From: Phorcus lineatus
Taxonomy: Eukaryota > Mollusca > Gastropoda > Trochida > Trochidae
DNA length: 64,000 nt
NCBI GenBank assembly: GCA_921293015.1
Contig: OV121098.1
Span: 18,624,161-18,688,160, forward strand
Direction of reading: 5' to 3'
The notes beneath the pieces were generated by a model. It was not told where the DNA came from, did no database searches, and worked only from the letters and a program-made list of their open reading frames with translations. A program made the position numbers and the translations under genes. This document shows positions 12,005 to 24,712 of this stretch, one piece after another; position 1 is the first letter of the stretch; each line of letters begins with the position of its first letter.

Positions 12005-12507
12005 ATTCTCAAATCATTGAAGAGACATCAATTCCTCCTTTACATGTCATTTCTCCCTGATGAAATTATAGCTATGTTCAGAGATATTTCTCACCTGCAC
12101 GAGATAAGCTCGTTACAAGGTGATGTATACTTACCTGCTCCCAAACAGCTTTGCTACAGAAACAGCTTGCACAGAACATGACAGTGGGAAGTGGGCCAGT
12201 AGATGTGTAGTGTTAGTCAATATCCATACTGCCGGAATGATGTGCACAGAGACCAGGTGGGAGGTTCAGTGGGAAGTAGCAATCAGCATGCCCCTGTTAT
12301 GTTCCACACCCCACCACATGTCTGATACTGTGTTCCACAGGTGCTGCTTTTTCTTTTGTATGACTAAAAGCATTCATGGATACTTGTACTGTTGTACTTA
12401 AATGAAAACACACCATGTTCAAAACCTATAACTTTATCCGTTGTAGTTTTCCATCACTGTTTCACAAGATTTGTTTCCATTGGATCCTCTCCAAGGTGCG
12501 AAATGGT
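12005..12507. other. Spacer between two arrays, nothing recognised
   Basis: About 500 bases of ordinary composition with two short overlapping open frames that resemble nothing known. Confidence 0.5.
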
Positions 12508-12752
12508 CCTATGGATGAGCTATTGGCGACCTATTGATGAGCTATTAGTGACCTATTGATGAGCTATTAGTGACCTATGGATGAGCTATTGGCGACCTAT
12601 TGATGAGCTACTAGTGACCTATTGATGAGCTATTAGTGACCTATGGATGAGCTATTGGCGACCTATTGATGAGCTACTAGTGACCTATTGATGAGCTATT
12701 AGTGACCTATGGATGAGCTATTGGCGACCTATTGATGAGCTATTGGTGACCT
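12508..12752. repeat. 22-bp minisatellite with 66-bp higher-order unit
   Basis: About eleven 22-bp units of the type TGATGAGCTATTAGTGACCT. They are arranged as a trimer: a GGATGAG...TTGGCG unit, a TGATGAG...CTAGTG unit and a TGATGAG...TTAGTG unit. The 66-bp trimer repeats about three and a half times, showing that the last expansion copied three units at once. Confidence 0.95.
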
Positions 12753-13404
12753 GTACGTGACATAGTGTAGACTGTTTTAGCCATGATGCCTTATGTTCTA
12801 TTTATATATTCACATCGAACAGAAAATTGATATTTCATTATTGTGAAACCAAAACTATATTGCATTACATATAATGAAGTGATGAGCTGTTTTCTGCCCT
12901 CTTTAGTACCAAAAAGCCAGTACTGAGGTCAGAGACTCGTTGTGCTGGGTCCTGATAAGCTAACAAAGCTTCTAAGCGAGCTAAGCACAAGGTGTACATG
13001 AACATTCTTAATCAAACTGAGTGTCAAGCAGGTTTGAGACAGCGGGCCATGTGTTATGGATCTGTTAAGCTGTGATGTAAAGTGTTTTATCTCTTTACTT
13101 ATTCATCATTTCATAATAACTTTTTTCCTGTTCATGGAGACAAGTTAAATTGAATCTGATTGAAACTAAATGATCATCCAAGAGTTCTTCTGACAACAAC
13201 ATGCAGGAACAGCCTGGAAATTAAGTCTGTGTGGGTAGGTTGAGGTTGATTAGATTACATTGCTGAAGTGTCTACTTCTATTAGAACTAAATACTGAAGA
13301 CACAAAAATGAACAGAAATGAGTTAGCTGGGTACTGTGGTGATGGGCAACCAGCTGGCTATGAATAAATACCAGCACTTGCATAACATTAAAGTGAACAA
13401 TAAC
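12753..13404. other. Spacer, nothing recognised
   Basis: Ordinary sequence between two arrays, with no gene, RNA or repeat that I can support. Confidence 0.5.
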
Positions 13405-13495
13405 ACATGACAGTGACAGTGACAACACATTGGCATGACAGTGACAGTGACAACACATTGGCATGACAGTGACAAGACAGCGACATGAACAGCAG
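13405..13495. repeat. 28-bp repeat, 2-3 copies
   Basis: Tandem units made of ATGACAGTGACAGTGACAAC plus ACATTGGC; the third is partial. The GACAGT motif also recurs in the 53-bp array that begins 40 bases downstream, so the two arrays may share an origin. Confidence 0.88.
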
Positions 13496-13536
13496 AATTG
13501 CCACAAGAGCAAAATGACCAACAACACTAACTTGAG

Positions 13537-13865
13537 AGTGACATGAACAGTTCATTTGACATGAGTAGTCACAGTAACATGGCAGTATCAGTGACATGAA
13601 CAGTTCATTTGACATGAGTAGTCACAGTGACATGGCAGTATCAGTGACATGAACAGTTCATTTGACAAGAGTAGTCACAGTAACATGGCAGTATCACTGA
13701 CATGAACAGTTCATTTGAAATGAGTAATCACAGTGACATGGCAGTATCACTGACATGAACAGTTCATTTGACATGAGAAGTCACAGTGACATGGCAGTAT
13801 CAGTGACATGAACAGTTCATTTGACATGAGTAGTCACAGTGACATGGCAGTATCAATGACATGAC
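13537..13865. repeat. 53-bp minisatellite, about 6 copies
   Basis: Units begin AGTGACATGAACAGTTCATT, continue TGACATGAGTAGTCACAGTG and end ACATGGCAGTATC. Six copies with single-base differences (for example GACAAG or GAAATG for GACATG). GAACAGTTC within each unit is an imperfect palindrome, and CAGTGAC and GTCAC blocks give weak hairpin potential. Confidence 0.95.
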
Positions 13866-13990
13866 GGCAGGAGGGCCAGGAAAGTTACCTTAATCCAGTG
13901 AGACAGCCAAACAAACATCAAAGTATCACTCAGGGACCAGATCATTTCAAGCCCTCGATCAACAGACCTATAGGCATTGGTGTGGTATGT

Positions 13991-14675
13991 TTAGCTTACC
14001 TGCTAATCTCTGGTTAATCAAGTAAGTTTAGCCTATCTGATAGTTTCTGGTTAAGTAAGTTATTTTTGCCTATCTGAAAGTTTCTGGTATAGTAAGTTAG
14101 TTAAGCCTACCTGCTAATCTCTGGTTAGGCAAGTTAGTTTGGCCTATCTGATAGTTTCTGGTTAAGTAAGTTATTTTAGCCTATCTGATAGTTTATAGTT
14201 AGGCAAGTTAGTTTGGCCTATCTGATAGTTTCTGGTTATACAAGTTATTTTAGCCTATCTGATAGTTTCTGGTTAATAAAGTTATTTTAGCCTAGCTATC
14301 TGATAGTTTCTGGTTAAGCAAGTTAGTTTAGCCTTTCTGATAGTTTCTGGTTAAGCAAGTTAATTAGCCTTTCTGATAGTCTCTGGTTAAGGAAATGTGA
14401 CCTGTGCTTGCTTGGCATAAGTTACTAAAGTGAATGAAGACTATAATTATGATAGTCTTTAGTTAAGTAAGTTCAGACTATCTGCTAGTCTCTGGTAAAG
14501 TTAGTTAAGCCTTTCTACTAGTCTCTGGTTAAGTATGTTCAGACTATTTGCTAGTTTCTGGTTAAGTAAGTTAAGCCTATCTGCTTGTCTCTGGTTAAGT
14601 AAGTTAAGCCTTTCTACTAGTCTCTGGTTAAGTAAATTAAGCCTATCTGCTTGTCTCTTGTTAAGTAATTTAAGG
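13991..14675. repeat. Degenerate 37-bp minisatellite, about 18 copies
   Basis: Units of the type GCCTATCTGATAGTTTCTGG followed by TTAAGTAAGTTATTTTA. The spacing is 37 bp in the left part (GCC at 14031, 14068 and 14105) and becomes irregular to the right, where a CTACTAGTCTCTGG variant dominates. Divergence between units is high, so the array is older or less homogenised than its neighbours. An insertion of unrelated sequence sits around 14390-14450. Confidence 0.9.
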
Positions 14676-15195
14676 CTGCCTGCCGTGTGATCACCTCCCT
14701 TACAGCCTGCAGTGCTTAAAACACATTGACACCAAACGAAATAGCGGGTGTCTCTGACTGCAAAAAGTCAGTAGCGAGAAAAAGTTCAATCAATCAACTA
14801 TTATGTGGAGACCACTAGGGCACAATATCGAACCATCCACCGTACTCATCATTAAAGTAATTTTGTGGGAGGTGAATTGTACAATGACTTGTAAATCAAT
14901 GACAGAGCAATAAGAGAGAAACATGGGAGTGTCCAATCACAGGGTCAGCAGTGACCAAGCTCTCTGGGTTACTCCTGCATCGGGCTTGCATTCACTTCAG
15001 TGTTTAAGTGGCTTGCAAGGCTTTATCACATACAGAAGCCTTCAGAGTCAGTCAGGAGCAAGGGACATCATTGAACCTGCCACAAACTGTCAGGAAATTG
15101 GCCGTTAATCAGAGGCTTTATAGAAAAATACAACGTTATGAGATGCAGAAGGAGCCATTTATTTAAACCTGGGGAATTGTTAGGTATGTACATGG
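14676..15195. other. Spacer between two 37-bp arrays
   Basis: About 500 bases of non-repeated sequence with a small hairpin at about 14755 (CTGACT with AGTCAG) and a 61-codon unrecognised open frame. Nothing that supports a gene. Confidence 0.5.
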
Positions 15196-16236
15196 ACAAT
15201 ATGATGATCTTCAACTAAGCATGTTGATATTATTATAAACTCAAGAGCCCCTTGTCAACAATATGATAATCTCCAACTTAGTAGCTCAATAATGTCAATA
15301 GTCAACTCATCAGTCTAATGTTGAAAATGTTATAATCTCCAACTCAGTATCTTCATACATCTTCATATGTATAAAATTGACAATTCTTAGCCCCATAACG
15401 TAATATAATGATAATCTCAAACTTCTAAGCCCCATATTGACAATATGATAAACTCAAACTTTGTAGCCCCATATTGACAATATGATAATCTCAAACTTTG
15501 TAGCCCCATATTGACAATATGATAATCTCAAACTTCTTAGCCCCATATTGACAATATGATAAACTCAAACTTTGTAGCCCCATATTGACAATATGATAAT
15601 CTCAAACTTTGTAGCCCCATTTTGACAATATGATAAACTCAAACTTCTAAGCCCCATATTGACAATATGATAAACTCAAACTTTGTAGCCCCATATTGAC
15701 AATATGATAATCTCAAACTTTGTAGCCCCATTTTGACAATATGATAATCTCAAACTTCTTAGCCCCATATTGACAATATGATAAACTCAAACTTTGTAGC
15801 CCCATATTAACAATATGATAAACTCAAACTTTGTAGCCCCATATTGACAATATGATAATCTCAAACTTTGTAGCCCCATATTGACAATATGATAAACTCA
15901 AACTTTGTAGCCCCATATTGACAATATGATAATCTCAAACTTTGTAGCCCCATATTGACAATATGATAAACTCAAACTTTGTAGCCCCATATTGACAATA
16001 TGATAATCTCAAACTTCTTAGCCCCATATTGACAATATGATAAACTCAAACTTTGTAGCCCCATATTGACAATATGATAAACTCAAACTTTGTAGCCCGC
16101 ATATTGACAATATGATAAACTCAACTTCTTTGCCCCATATTGACAATATGATCATCTCAAACTTTGTAGCCCCATATTGTCAATATAATAATCTCAAAAT
16201 TCTTAGCTCCATATTGACAATATGATAAGCTCAACA
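15196..16236. repeat. 37-bp minisatellite, about 28 copies
   Basis: The core (about 15395-16232) consists of units CCCCATATTGACAATATGAT plus AAACTCAAACTTTGTAG. Left of 15395 the units decay. Two positions vary, AAACTC or AATCTC and TTTGTAG or TTCTTAG, and they often alternate, so part of the array behaves as a 74-bp dimer. Every unit holds CATATTG-A-CAATATG, a 7-bp inverted repeat around one base, giving regularly spaced cruciform potential. It is unrelated in sequence to the neighbouring 37-bp array. Confidence 0.96.
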
Positions 16237-16694
16237 ATGCACCCAAATGATCAAGACAGTGATCAAGAGGCATGGTAATAAATGAATATGTCCAGTTTTT
16301 ATTACTTGCATTATTTACAAACATTTTTGGATCTTCAAATATCTTGGTATAAAACTTGATCAACTTACTATTAGAGTCGGGTATGAATAATATGTTATAA
16401 CTCAGTGTAGTACAAGCTATAGACAACAAGTGGTCCAAGGTTTTACAGCAATGTAGACTAACTATGATGATGTGGCCTTTATTACTTCTATAGTAATTGA
16501 GAATTTAGTGAAAAGCTCTTGAAAAAGGTGTTGAATCCGGTTCAACATGCTCCTAGATTACAACACAGATTATAACTCAATGTAGTGAAGCGCATACTGG
16601 AAGTCGCCAGTTCTGCCAAGCAGCCTGAGGTTTCATTGTATTGTAGAGTTACAATGGTGTGTTGCTCTTTCTTCATTACCTTACTTCTGCTAGA
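16237..16694. other. Spacer between arrays, contains an old repeat copy
   Basis: Holds copy D of the old dispersed repeat (16598-16692) and a related-looking AGGTTTTACAGCAATGTAGA at about 16438. No gene recognised. Confidence 0.5.
16598..16692. repeat. Old dispersed repeat, copy D
   Basis: GAGGTTTCATTGTATTGTAG, then TTACAATGGTGTGTTG and CTCTTTCTTC correspond in order to copies A, B and C. Homology is suggested by the order of several short blocks, not by high identity. Confidence 0.35.
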
Positions 16695-18103
16695 ATAATC
16701 ATTACATGATAGATAGCAACGCTCCCTACTATTACATTACATGATATATAGCGACGCTCCCTGCTATAACATTACATGATATATAGCAACGCTCCCTACT
16801 ATTACATTACATGATATATAGCGACGCTCCCTGCTATAACATTGCATGATATATAGCAACGCTCCCTACTATTACATTACATGATATATAGCGACGCTCC
16901 CTGCTATAACATTGCATGATATATAGCAACACTCCCTACTATAACATTGCATGATATATAGCAACACTCCCTACTATAACATTGCATGATATATAACAAT
17001 ACTCCCCGCTATAACATTACATTATATATAGCAACACTCCCTGTTATAACATTACATAATATATAACAACACTCCCTGGTATAACATTACTTGATATATA
17101 GCAACGCTCCCTACTATAACATTACATGATATATAGCAACACTCCCTGTTATAACATTACATAATATATAACAACACTCCCTGGTATAACATTACTTGAT
17201 ATATAGCAACGCTCCCTACTATAACATTACATGATATATAGCAACTCTCCCTGGTATAATATTACATGATATATAGCTACACTCCCTGGTATAACATTAC
17301 ATGATATATAGCTACACTCCCTGGTATAACATTACATGATATATATTACAAAACGCTCCCTACTATAACATTACATGATATATAGCAATACTCCCTACTA
17401 TAACATTGCATGATATATAACAATACTCCCCGCTATAACATTACATTATATATAGCAACACTCCCTGTTATAACATTACATAATATATAACAACACTCCC
17501 TGGTATAACATTACTTGATATATAGCAACGCTCCCTACTATAACATTACATGATATATAGCAACTCTCCCTGGTATAATATTACATGATATATAGCTACA
17601 CTCCCTGGTATAACATTACATGATATATAGCTACACTCCCTGGTATAACATTACATGATATATATTACAAAACGCTCCCTACTATAACATTACATGATAT
17701 ATAGCAATACTCCCCGCTATAACATTACATGATATATAGCAACACTCCCTGTTATAACATTACATAATATATAACAACACTCCCTGGTATAACATTACAT
17801 GATATATATAACAATGCTCCCTACTATAAAATTACATGATATATAGCAACGCTCCCTACTATAATATTACATGATATATAGCTACACTCCCTGGTATAAC
17901 ATTACTTGATATATAGCTACACTCCCTGGTATAACATTACATGATATATAGCTACACTTCCTGGTATAACATTGCATGATATATATAAAAACACTCCCTA
18001 CTATAACATTACATGATATATAGCAACGCTCCCTACTATAACATTACATGATATATAGCAACACTCCCTGGTATAACATTACATGATATATAGCAACGCC
18101 CCC
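16695..18103. repeat. 35-bp minisatellite, about 40 copies with block duplications
   Basis: Units ATAACATTACATGATATATA plus GCAACGCTCCCTACT. Variants are CTGCT, CTGTT or CTGGT in the last five bases, ATTGCATG or ATTACTTG for ATTACATG, and units with a 4-base longer TATATTACAAAACG. The run starting at 16981 (ATTGCATGATATATAACAAT) recurs at 17405 with the same order of variants over several units. This shows a higher-order duplication of 424 bp (12 units plus 4 bases). A second run starting with the long variant recurs about 320 bp apart (17.34 and 17.66 kb). Confidence 0.97.
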
Positions 18104-21100
18104 ATTAGACTATTTTGCTATTTCTGCATCTAGAAGTGACAACTAGATTGAAGCAAGAAGGACTGTTACAAACCAGCACATTGTTTAGAGTCTGTAATCA
18201 GCCAGTGAGAGCTCTGTTCAGATCCTTGCAAACACTCACATGTGTTTCCTCTTCATTGACCTCTGTCCTCTTTCATTTACATTAAAAATATTAACATCAG
18301 ATTTCTGTTCATTATTTGTTCACAAGGCAGAAAATAGATTTTCAGTCAAAATATAAAAGATTATACCAAGGGATTTGATAAAAAAATCTAAGTTTGTTAA
18401 ATGTTTTTTGAATATTAGTTTTCTTTTTAAAAAACATTTTTGTACTTTTTTTTATTTATTCTGTTTTGCTCATGTATGAAATTGGACTCTGATCTTAATA
18501 AATCGTTTTCAGATTTAGTCATTCATAAAAATCTGTTTGATCAATCCACAAGGCAGTATTTGGTTTTATAAACCTGAATTGACTTAAATTTATGCAGTCA
18601 AATCTAACTGAGAACATTTGCTATCATTTTGAAACTAAATTGATTTTCAATTTGTAACTTTGTTATCAGAAACGAATTGCAAATCAATTTTTATTTATTT
18701 CTTTGAGCCATTGTTACCATAAAGTTAACAGTTCTACTGCAACGCTGCTGTCAACTCAATCAAATGCCAGATTGTTTAATTGCCAGTTATAAGAATTTAT
18801 AATTAAACAGTGCTAACAGTGTTAACAGTGCTAATCCATCAACCATTATACTCTGCTCTTTTACAACTGGAATTTATTTCATCAAATTTTGAAATGTAAC
18901 CCTCACTGGTAATGGGTTTTTTCCAAAATGAGATAATCTGTGAGCCAGCACACAAGTTGTTTGATTAGAGAGACTGTCTAGTATCACACATGTCTAAATT
19001 GTCGTTTCTATTATTCTTATTATCTAATGATCAATGAACTTTTGTTTTTCGTGTATTATATAATCTGAAATCTTTTTTTTTTTACAATCTGACATTTATA
19101 GGACATTTTTAGACATTTTAATTTCTTCTTTTTCATCAAATTCCTTTATTAAAATTGCTATCAGAAAACTTGATGATTTTTTAATATCATGGTAAAAATG
19201 GCTGTACTTCTCGTGATCACTCGGCCTCAAGTCAAACGCTCGAATTCCTCTTCTGAACAAAAGTAGGTGTTACTTTCATAAATAATAACTGGCAACATAA
19301 GAGCCCACAATCTCTACATTTTAAAGTGCATGATATGTTCAATTTTTAAAAATGTCAATTTGAAGAAGCTTAACACACCAGTTTGTTCTAGAAAATACAC
19401 AAGAAGATTTTTGTTTGCTTATTAAACTTATAACAATCATTTCTGTTCAAGCAAAAATTCAAATCATTTCAAGAAACTAACAAAGCATTTAATTATTGCA
19501 CAATTTGAATATTCTATCCTCATGACAATGTGTAACTAGAATTCTTTGTGTGCACCTGTCACTTAGCTGCTAGCGACAGACAGCCTCACCAAAGAAATCA
19601 AATTGTAACTGAAAACAGTGAAACATATAAACTTCTGGAATCACATCACATTACTAATGATATGCAAAGAAATCTGCAAAATAGCATCAATCAAGCCATG
19701 ATCGGCACTTTTAAACAGAATAAAATATTCAGAACACAACACTGTAACCGGAAAGACACCTTGCTAATATGTTCACATTAATAAAATTATTATATTAATT
19801 GTTCATTTACAATTCTAAATTCTAAAACTCAAAATCATTGTTTGACTCACAACTGAGAGACATGTTAATTAAATGATAGATTTATAGAAAATTTGAGGTG
19901 GCAGCAGGTTACTTTGGTGACTGTGTCTGTGCAATAATTCTGTGGGGAATCCAGTTTCTTTTTGTATTGTTGCTTCTTTACACGGTGATCAACGCATTTC
20001 ATAGCTTTAGTTAGGTATCGTAAAATGTGACACGATTTCATCTGTAAATGTTTATGCTTCACTGCTTTTCTCTGGTAGGCTTGACAATGCAGCACCAGTT
20101 TAGAGTATATCTGCTGTTAAAAGTCAAAAAGGTAATTTAAAATATTTGCAGCAGTGCCTGTTTATTTATGTACCCTAGCAAACCAACCAGTCGACAGATG
20201 GCGGCTATTGCTCTGTACCGAGCATGTGGGCAGCATAATTATACTGATTGCCCTGACGTTAATGTTCATGGCTTTGTGGAAGGGAAAATAAGTTTCAGTA
20301 AAAAGCTTGCCAACATAATTATAGAAATAATTCAAACATTATGGCCATTATGTAAAACTTCAAACATCTGGCCGCCATTAAACAAATATTGGTGATTACA
20401 TTCAAATGGTGTTGTGTGGATTCATATCTTCTCTGAAGTTCATTTCTCTCTCTTTAACTCTCTTATTATCCACATTACTAGAATCTGATTGTTGTAGACA
20501 GTTCAAACATGTTTTATTCAGAATGGTGCTGTTTGGCTGAAATATTGCCCTAGCAAAGCAGTATAACTCAACAAATAATTCAGTTAAGTAGCTTGGTCTG
20601 TGTCCATCAAAGAATCTAATTTCTGATAAACTTTCATGAATTTTAAATAATATTTTTTACTTCTATATCCATATGTTAACAAAATGACTGAAACATTAAA
20701 ATGAAATATATATAGATATACATATAAACAGTTCAAACAGCTTCCATCTCTCAGGTCTCAAAGTGATAAAAACATTTGTTGAAGAAAATCAAGATGATTT
20801 ATTTACAAGTGCTTTGAACCATAAGGTTAAAGGTTGTAAATGTACTGAATATATTTCCAAGATTAGTCTACATCAATTTTGAACATGGTAATTTATTGAA
20901 TAATTAAGAAAAATACATAACAGATTCATGCAGGTATTCATTTGGTACAGTGAAACAAAAAACATACATTTTAACTGAAAATTTCACCAAATGTACAGGT
21001 TGCTGGAGTGGAGTTAATTTCATATGCTCAACCTGAGTCTGTAGATAAAACATGGTTGTACAGTGACCACAGCACTGAGCAGACAGTCAGACATAATAAT

Positions 21101-21908
21101 CAGGTCACACATGACGGTGATGTGACTTATCATGTTGCTGACCTTAATAAGTAGATAAACTTTATCAATAAGGAAACGAATCGTTCTCTGACATCTGTAC
21201 ATGTCCCTCTGCAAATACAACTCCAGAAGTTCTTTGTTACTATAACACTATGGTAGGATAGTTCAAAATCCTCACCTTGTTTATCTTGCACTGGGTATTT
21301 TCTTCCATCTGGGGGCACTCATTGAATGATATTGGTATAAAAACTTCTAACAAAGACAGAAAACTCCTTAGTGTATGCCAATCAACTGCTTCAAGTTTCA
21401 ACCAGTGTTAGATTTAAAAAGAGTTGTTTGATACTGTTCATCGTATGCAAATGTTGATTAAACTAAACTTTCTCAAGTAGCAAAAAATTCAGAATTTAAT
21501 CATTCAGTTTCATGATTTGATAAAGATAATATTTCATATTTCAAGTTACAAGGCAAAGCATTTTTCCTCATCTTGCAGATAAATGATTAAGATGATTTCA
21601 ATACAGTGTAGAAATCATCTGTAACATGTTAGTAGTTGTCTCATTTCAAACCTTAGAATAACTCAAAAGAAAAATATTTCGTTTACTGTATGTAAGTTTA
21701 CTGAACAAAACACCTGCAAGTATGTGTTAGAGTGACAATTAGTACTCCAAACATTTGTTATGTTACTATGCCTTACTGCCACATTAGGAGGCGAGTATGT
21801 GTGGTGCGCAATCATGTCCTGTTTGGTTGAACAAGCTCCACCATGGAGAACAAATCAGCTCCAGCTTCATAGCTCATCCTACGCTAAGGTTTCAGCCCCT
21901 GCCCTGAT
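18104..21908. other. Non-coding stretch, nothing recognised
   Basis: A 3.8-kb AT-rich block with many A/T runs (18300-18500, 19030-19190) and only short unrecognised open frames. No tandem repeat and no element end that I can support. It is one of the longest featureless stretches in the window. Confidence 0.6.
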
Positions 21909-22442
21909 CTCTGTGACCAAGCACTGGTCAAGCTCCGCATGATCGCCTCACGGTCAGTGATGTCCAGATCAAAGTGATGAGTTACACAATGAGAGCCTGT
22001 CCAGATCCTCATCTAGCTTCGGACCTGTTCCTAAGAACTTTATTCACTAAAGAGGGATTAGGGAATTAAGGGACCTGTTCCTGTAGGGGTGTCACGATTC
22101 ACTTTAACAATGATTTGATTGATTCAAACTCATTGGATTGATAACTTTTTATTTTACTTACTAAAAAATTTAAAACTCTGTGACCAAGCACTGGTCAAGC
22201 TCCGCATGATCGCCTCACGGTCAGTGATGTCCAGATCAAAGTGATGAGTTAAACAATGAGAGCCTGTCCAGATCCTCATCTAGCTTCGGACCTGTTCCTA
22301 AGAATTTTATTCACTTAAGGGGGATTAGGGAATTAAGGGACCTGTTCCTGTAGGGGTGTCACGATTCCTTTTAACGATGATTTGATTGATTCAAACGCTT
22401 TGGTTTGATAACTTTTTATTTTACTTACTAAAAAATTAAAAA
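21909..22442. repeat. Tandem duplication of a 267-bp segment
   Basis: 21909-22175 and 22176-22442 are direct copies that abut exactly. By eye they differ at about a dozen positions (around 4%), concentrated in the second half of the unit. Each copy carries TAGGGGTGTCACGATTC, which resembles the terminal sequence of some hAT-type DNA transposons, followed by AT-rich DNA. I found no matching inverted end, so the transposon link is only a possibility. Confidence 0.9.
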
Positions 22443-23720
22443 CAAAGCCAAATTGTGTGATAAAATCAGTTTAATTTGGCAAATGTCAAGATAATGGACA
22501 CTTTCATTGAAATCAAGATCTAGATCAAGATCATGTTTACTTTGTTAGTGAGTAAAACGAACCTGTTTTATACTTCATATCTACGTAGCATGTTCTACAT
22601 GTGGCCTTTATTTTGTTTTTCTCTGAAGCCAAAATATTCCCAAACTTTTGATTTAAAATTTGTTTTTTAAAACAATGTTTCATCTTCCATTTTATATCCA
22701 AGGACTACACACATTTGCTAGTAACATTGATTATTACTGGTGAAGATGCTGATGCAACATCCAATCAAATGGCATTTAACTTTAATCTTACATAGTGAAT
22801 CCGTCCCCCAAACTAGTACCCAATGATTTTGGTGGTAACATTTGAATTTAATATTTTTCTTAAGGTTGAATACAAAAAGCTTATTTATTGTTTAAAGGAT
22901 TAAAAATAATAAAAGAAAAAAAACAAAAATGCTAACTTTTATAAAATGGGATAAATGAATATGACAGGAGAATATATACACGTACATTTTCAAGATGCAA
23001 TGAAATAAACGAAAACAATTGAAAAATATACTATTTTTCTTATATTGTCGTTATATAATGAATGAATTATTTCATACATATAGCTATAAATTGTTAGTTA
23101 GATCGAATCAGGAAATGGTAACACCCGTATTACTTAGGTACTTTTCAAACAAACATCCTGTCCCCTGTCACTCAAAAGGACCTGCTCTTTAATTATCTAT
23201 GGAGGCTCACATAGGCCATATAGTATCAAACCTACCAGCATTTCATAGGACCTTCTCCATCCTTTATGTGAATTTAAGCGGTTAGGACTAATATTTTGTA
23301 ATGATGGAAATGACATTTACTTCACCGTAAACTTATTTTGTGAAGTACTCTGGACTTAACTGTATGATAAGTATTGGAAATTCTTTTTGTCATTAAGATT
23401 GAGTGATAATGGATTATGATAATGTTTACTATTTTACTATTACTTTATACCATTTTTGATATTTTATACCATTTTGTTATTGTGATATGCATCACAAAGA
23501 TTGACACCGAATATATCTTATGATTTTTGTTATTAGCGTGTGGTCAGTAGAGTGGTCAGGAGACCTAACAACAGCAGGTGCCCCTCGATAAGATACCTTC
23601 TATCTGAGACTTCTCCTCTTGCTATCTGAGATCAGGAGCAGGGATACTCTCCTCCTGCTCTCTACAAGACTGGCCTTGTGCTTCATTCAATTCCGGTTGG
23701 TCCTGAACATTTCACCTTTA
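22443..23720. other. Non-coding stretch, nothing recognised
   Basis: Very AT-rich between 22840 and 23100. No gene or repeat supported. Confidence 0.55.
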
Positions 23721-23842
23721 GTTGCTGTCTGACCACCACATTGGTCTAGCTGTCTGTCCACCACATTGGTCAAGCTATCTGTCCACCACACTGGCTGGTC
23801 TAGCTGTCTGTCCACCACACTGGCTGGTCTAGCTGTCTGTCT
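23721..23842. repeat. 25/29-bp minisatellite, about 5 copies
   Basis: Units AGCTGTCTGTCCACCACATT plus GGTCT, lengthened in the last two copies to CACTGGCTGGTCT. The longer unit therefore arose inside the array by a 4-base CTGG duplication. Confidence 0.88.
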
Positions 23843-24371
23843 CCTCTGCTCATTGGGTACAAGTACAAGTGAACTCACCCTATCTCATCATTTTACCATC
23901 ATTTGAATGGTATGGAACTCTGAACTATTAACCTTGGGTTGGAATTGTGTGGAGTTATGTTTCTTAAAATGAAAAGATTTCATCCAAAATATTTTTGTAG
24001 TGTAACAATTTGTTTATTTTGACAACTTATTGCAGATACACTTAGATTTTTAAGGCCATCTGAGAGTTAATTGTTTTCTGCTAATGACATTCTTTAAAAA
24101 ATGATATCCTTTTCACAGTCCATTAAAGGTCAGCTGAGTATGTTATTGGAGTCAAATGTGTCAAACTTCATAGATGGTGTAATTTTATAGATAAGTAGTT
24201 GTGCTGAAAGTCAGCATCTAAGCATTTATAAATTCAGTTTAGTGACAATTAACAGGTTAAAATCTTGAGTTAACTTAACTTAGAACAAATAGCATTTTGG
24301 CTCTTATTTCAACCACAAACAAATCATCAATCATACTCTGTGTCACCTTAAAAATTATTAGCTTACCCTAG

Positions 24372-24373
<2 letters not shown>

Positions 24374-24429
<56 letters not shown>
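24374..24429. repeat. (AT)n microsatellite
   Basis: About 28 uninterrupted AT dinucleotides followed by AAATAAGTA. A shorter (AT)n at 58.26 kb is followed by the same AAATAAGTA, which may hint at a shared origin or be chance. Confidence 0.97.
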
Positions 24430-24433
<4 letters not shown>

Positions 24434-24712
24434 GTATTTAGTTAAGTAATGTCTTTCAAGGATGACTTGTGTCCTCAATATGTTTTTTATTTTTTTCAAA
24501 TAAATGTTGAGGTTGTATTGATTAATTCATGCTGAAACTACATGATCATCATTATGATTAGCACTTTCAACTTTTGTAACAAACAATTCAAGTAACCAAA
24601 TTCTTGAACTTTTCAACTGTGATGCCATAAAAAATGCAATAATCAGTTGTGGAAGTTTTCAAAGTTGAGTGATTCAAATGAACGACAGAAGGAGAAGAAT
24701 GACAGAATGTGT

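Noticed and set aside
14815-14850. Minus-strand tRNA B-box-like GGTTCGATATT
   Set aside because: No A box or cloverleaf could be drawn at the right distance, so not reported as a tRNA or SINE.
15196-18103. CRISPR-like array (35-37-bp regular repeats with palindromes)
   Set aside because: The units are contiguous with no unique spacers, and the window is eukaryotic in character.
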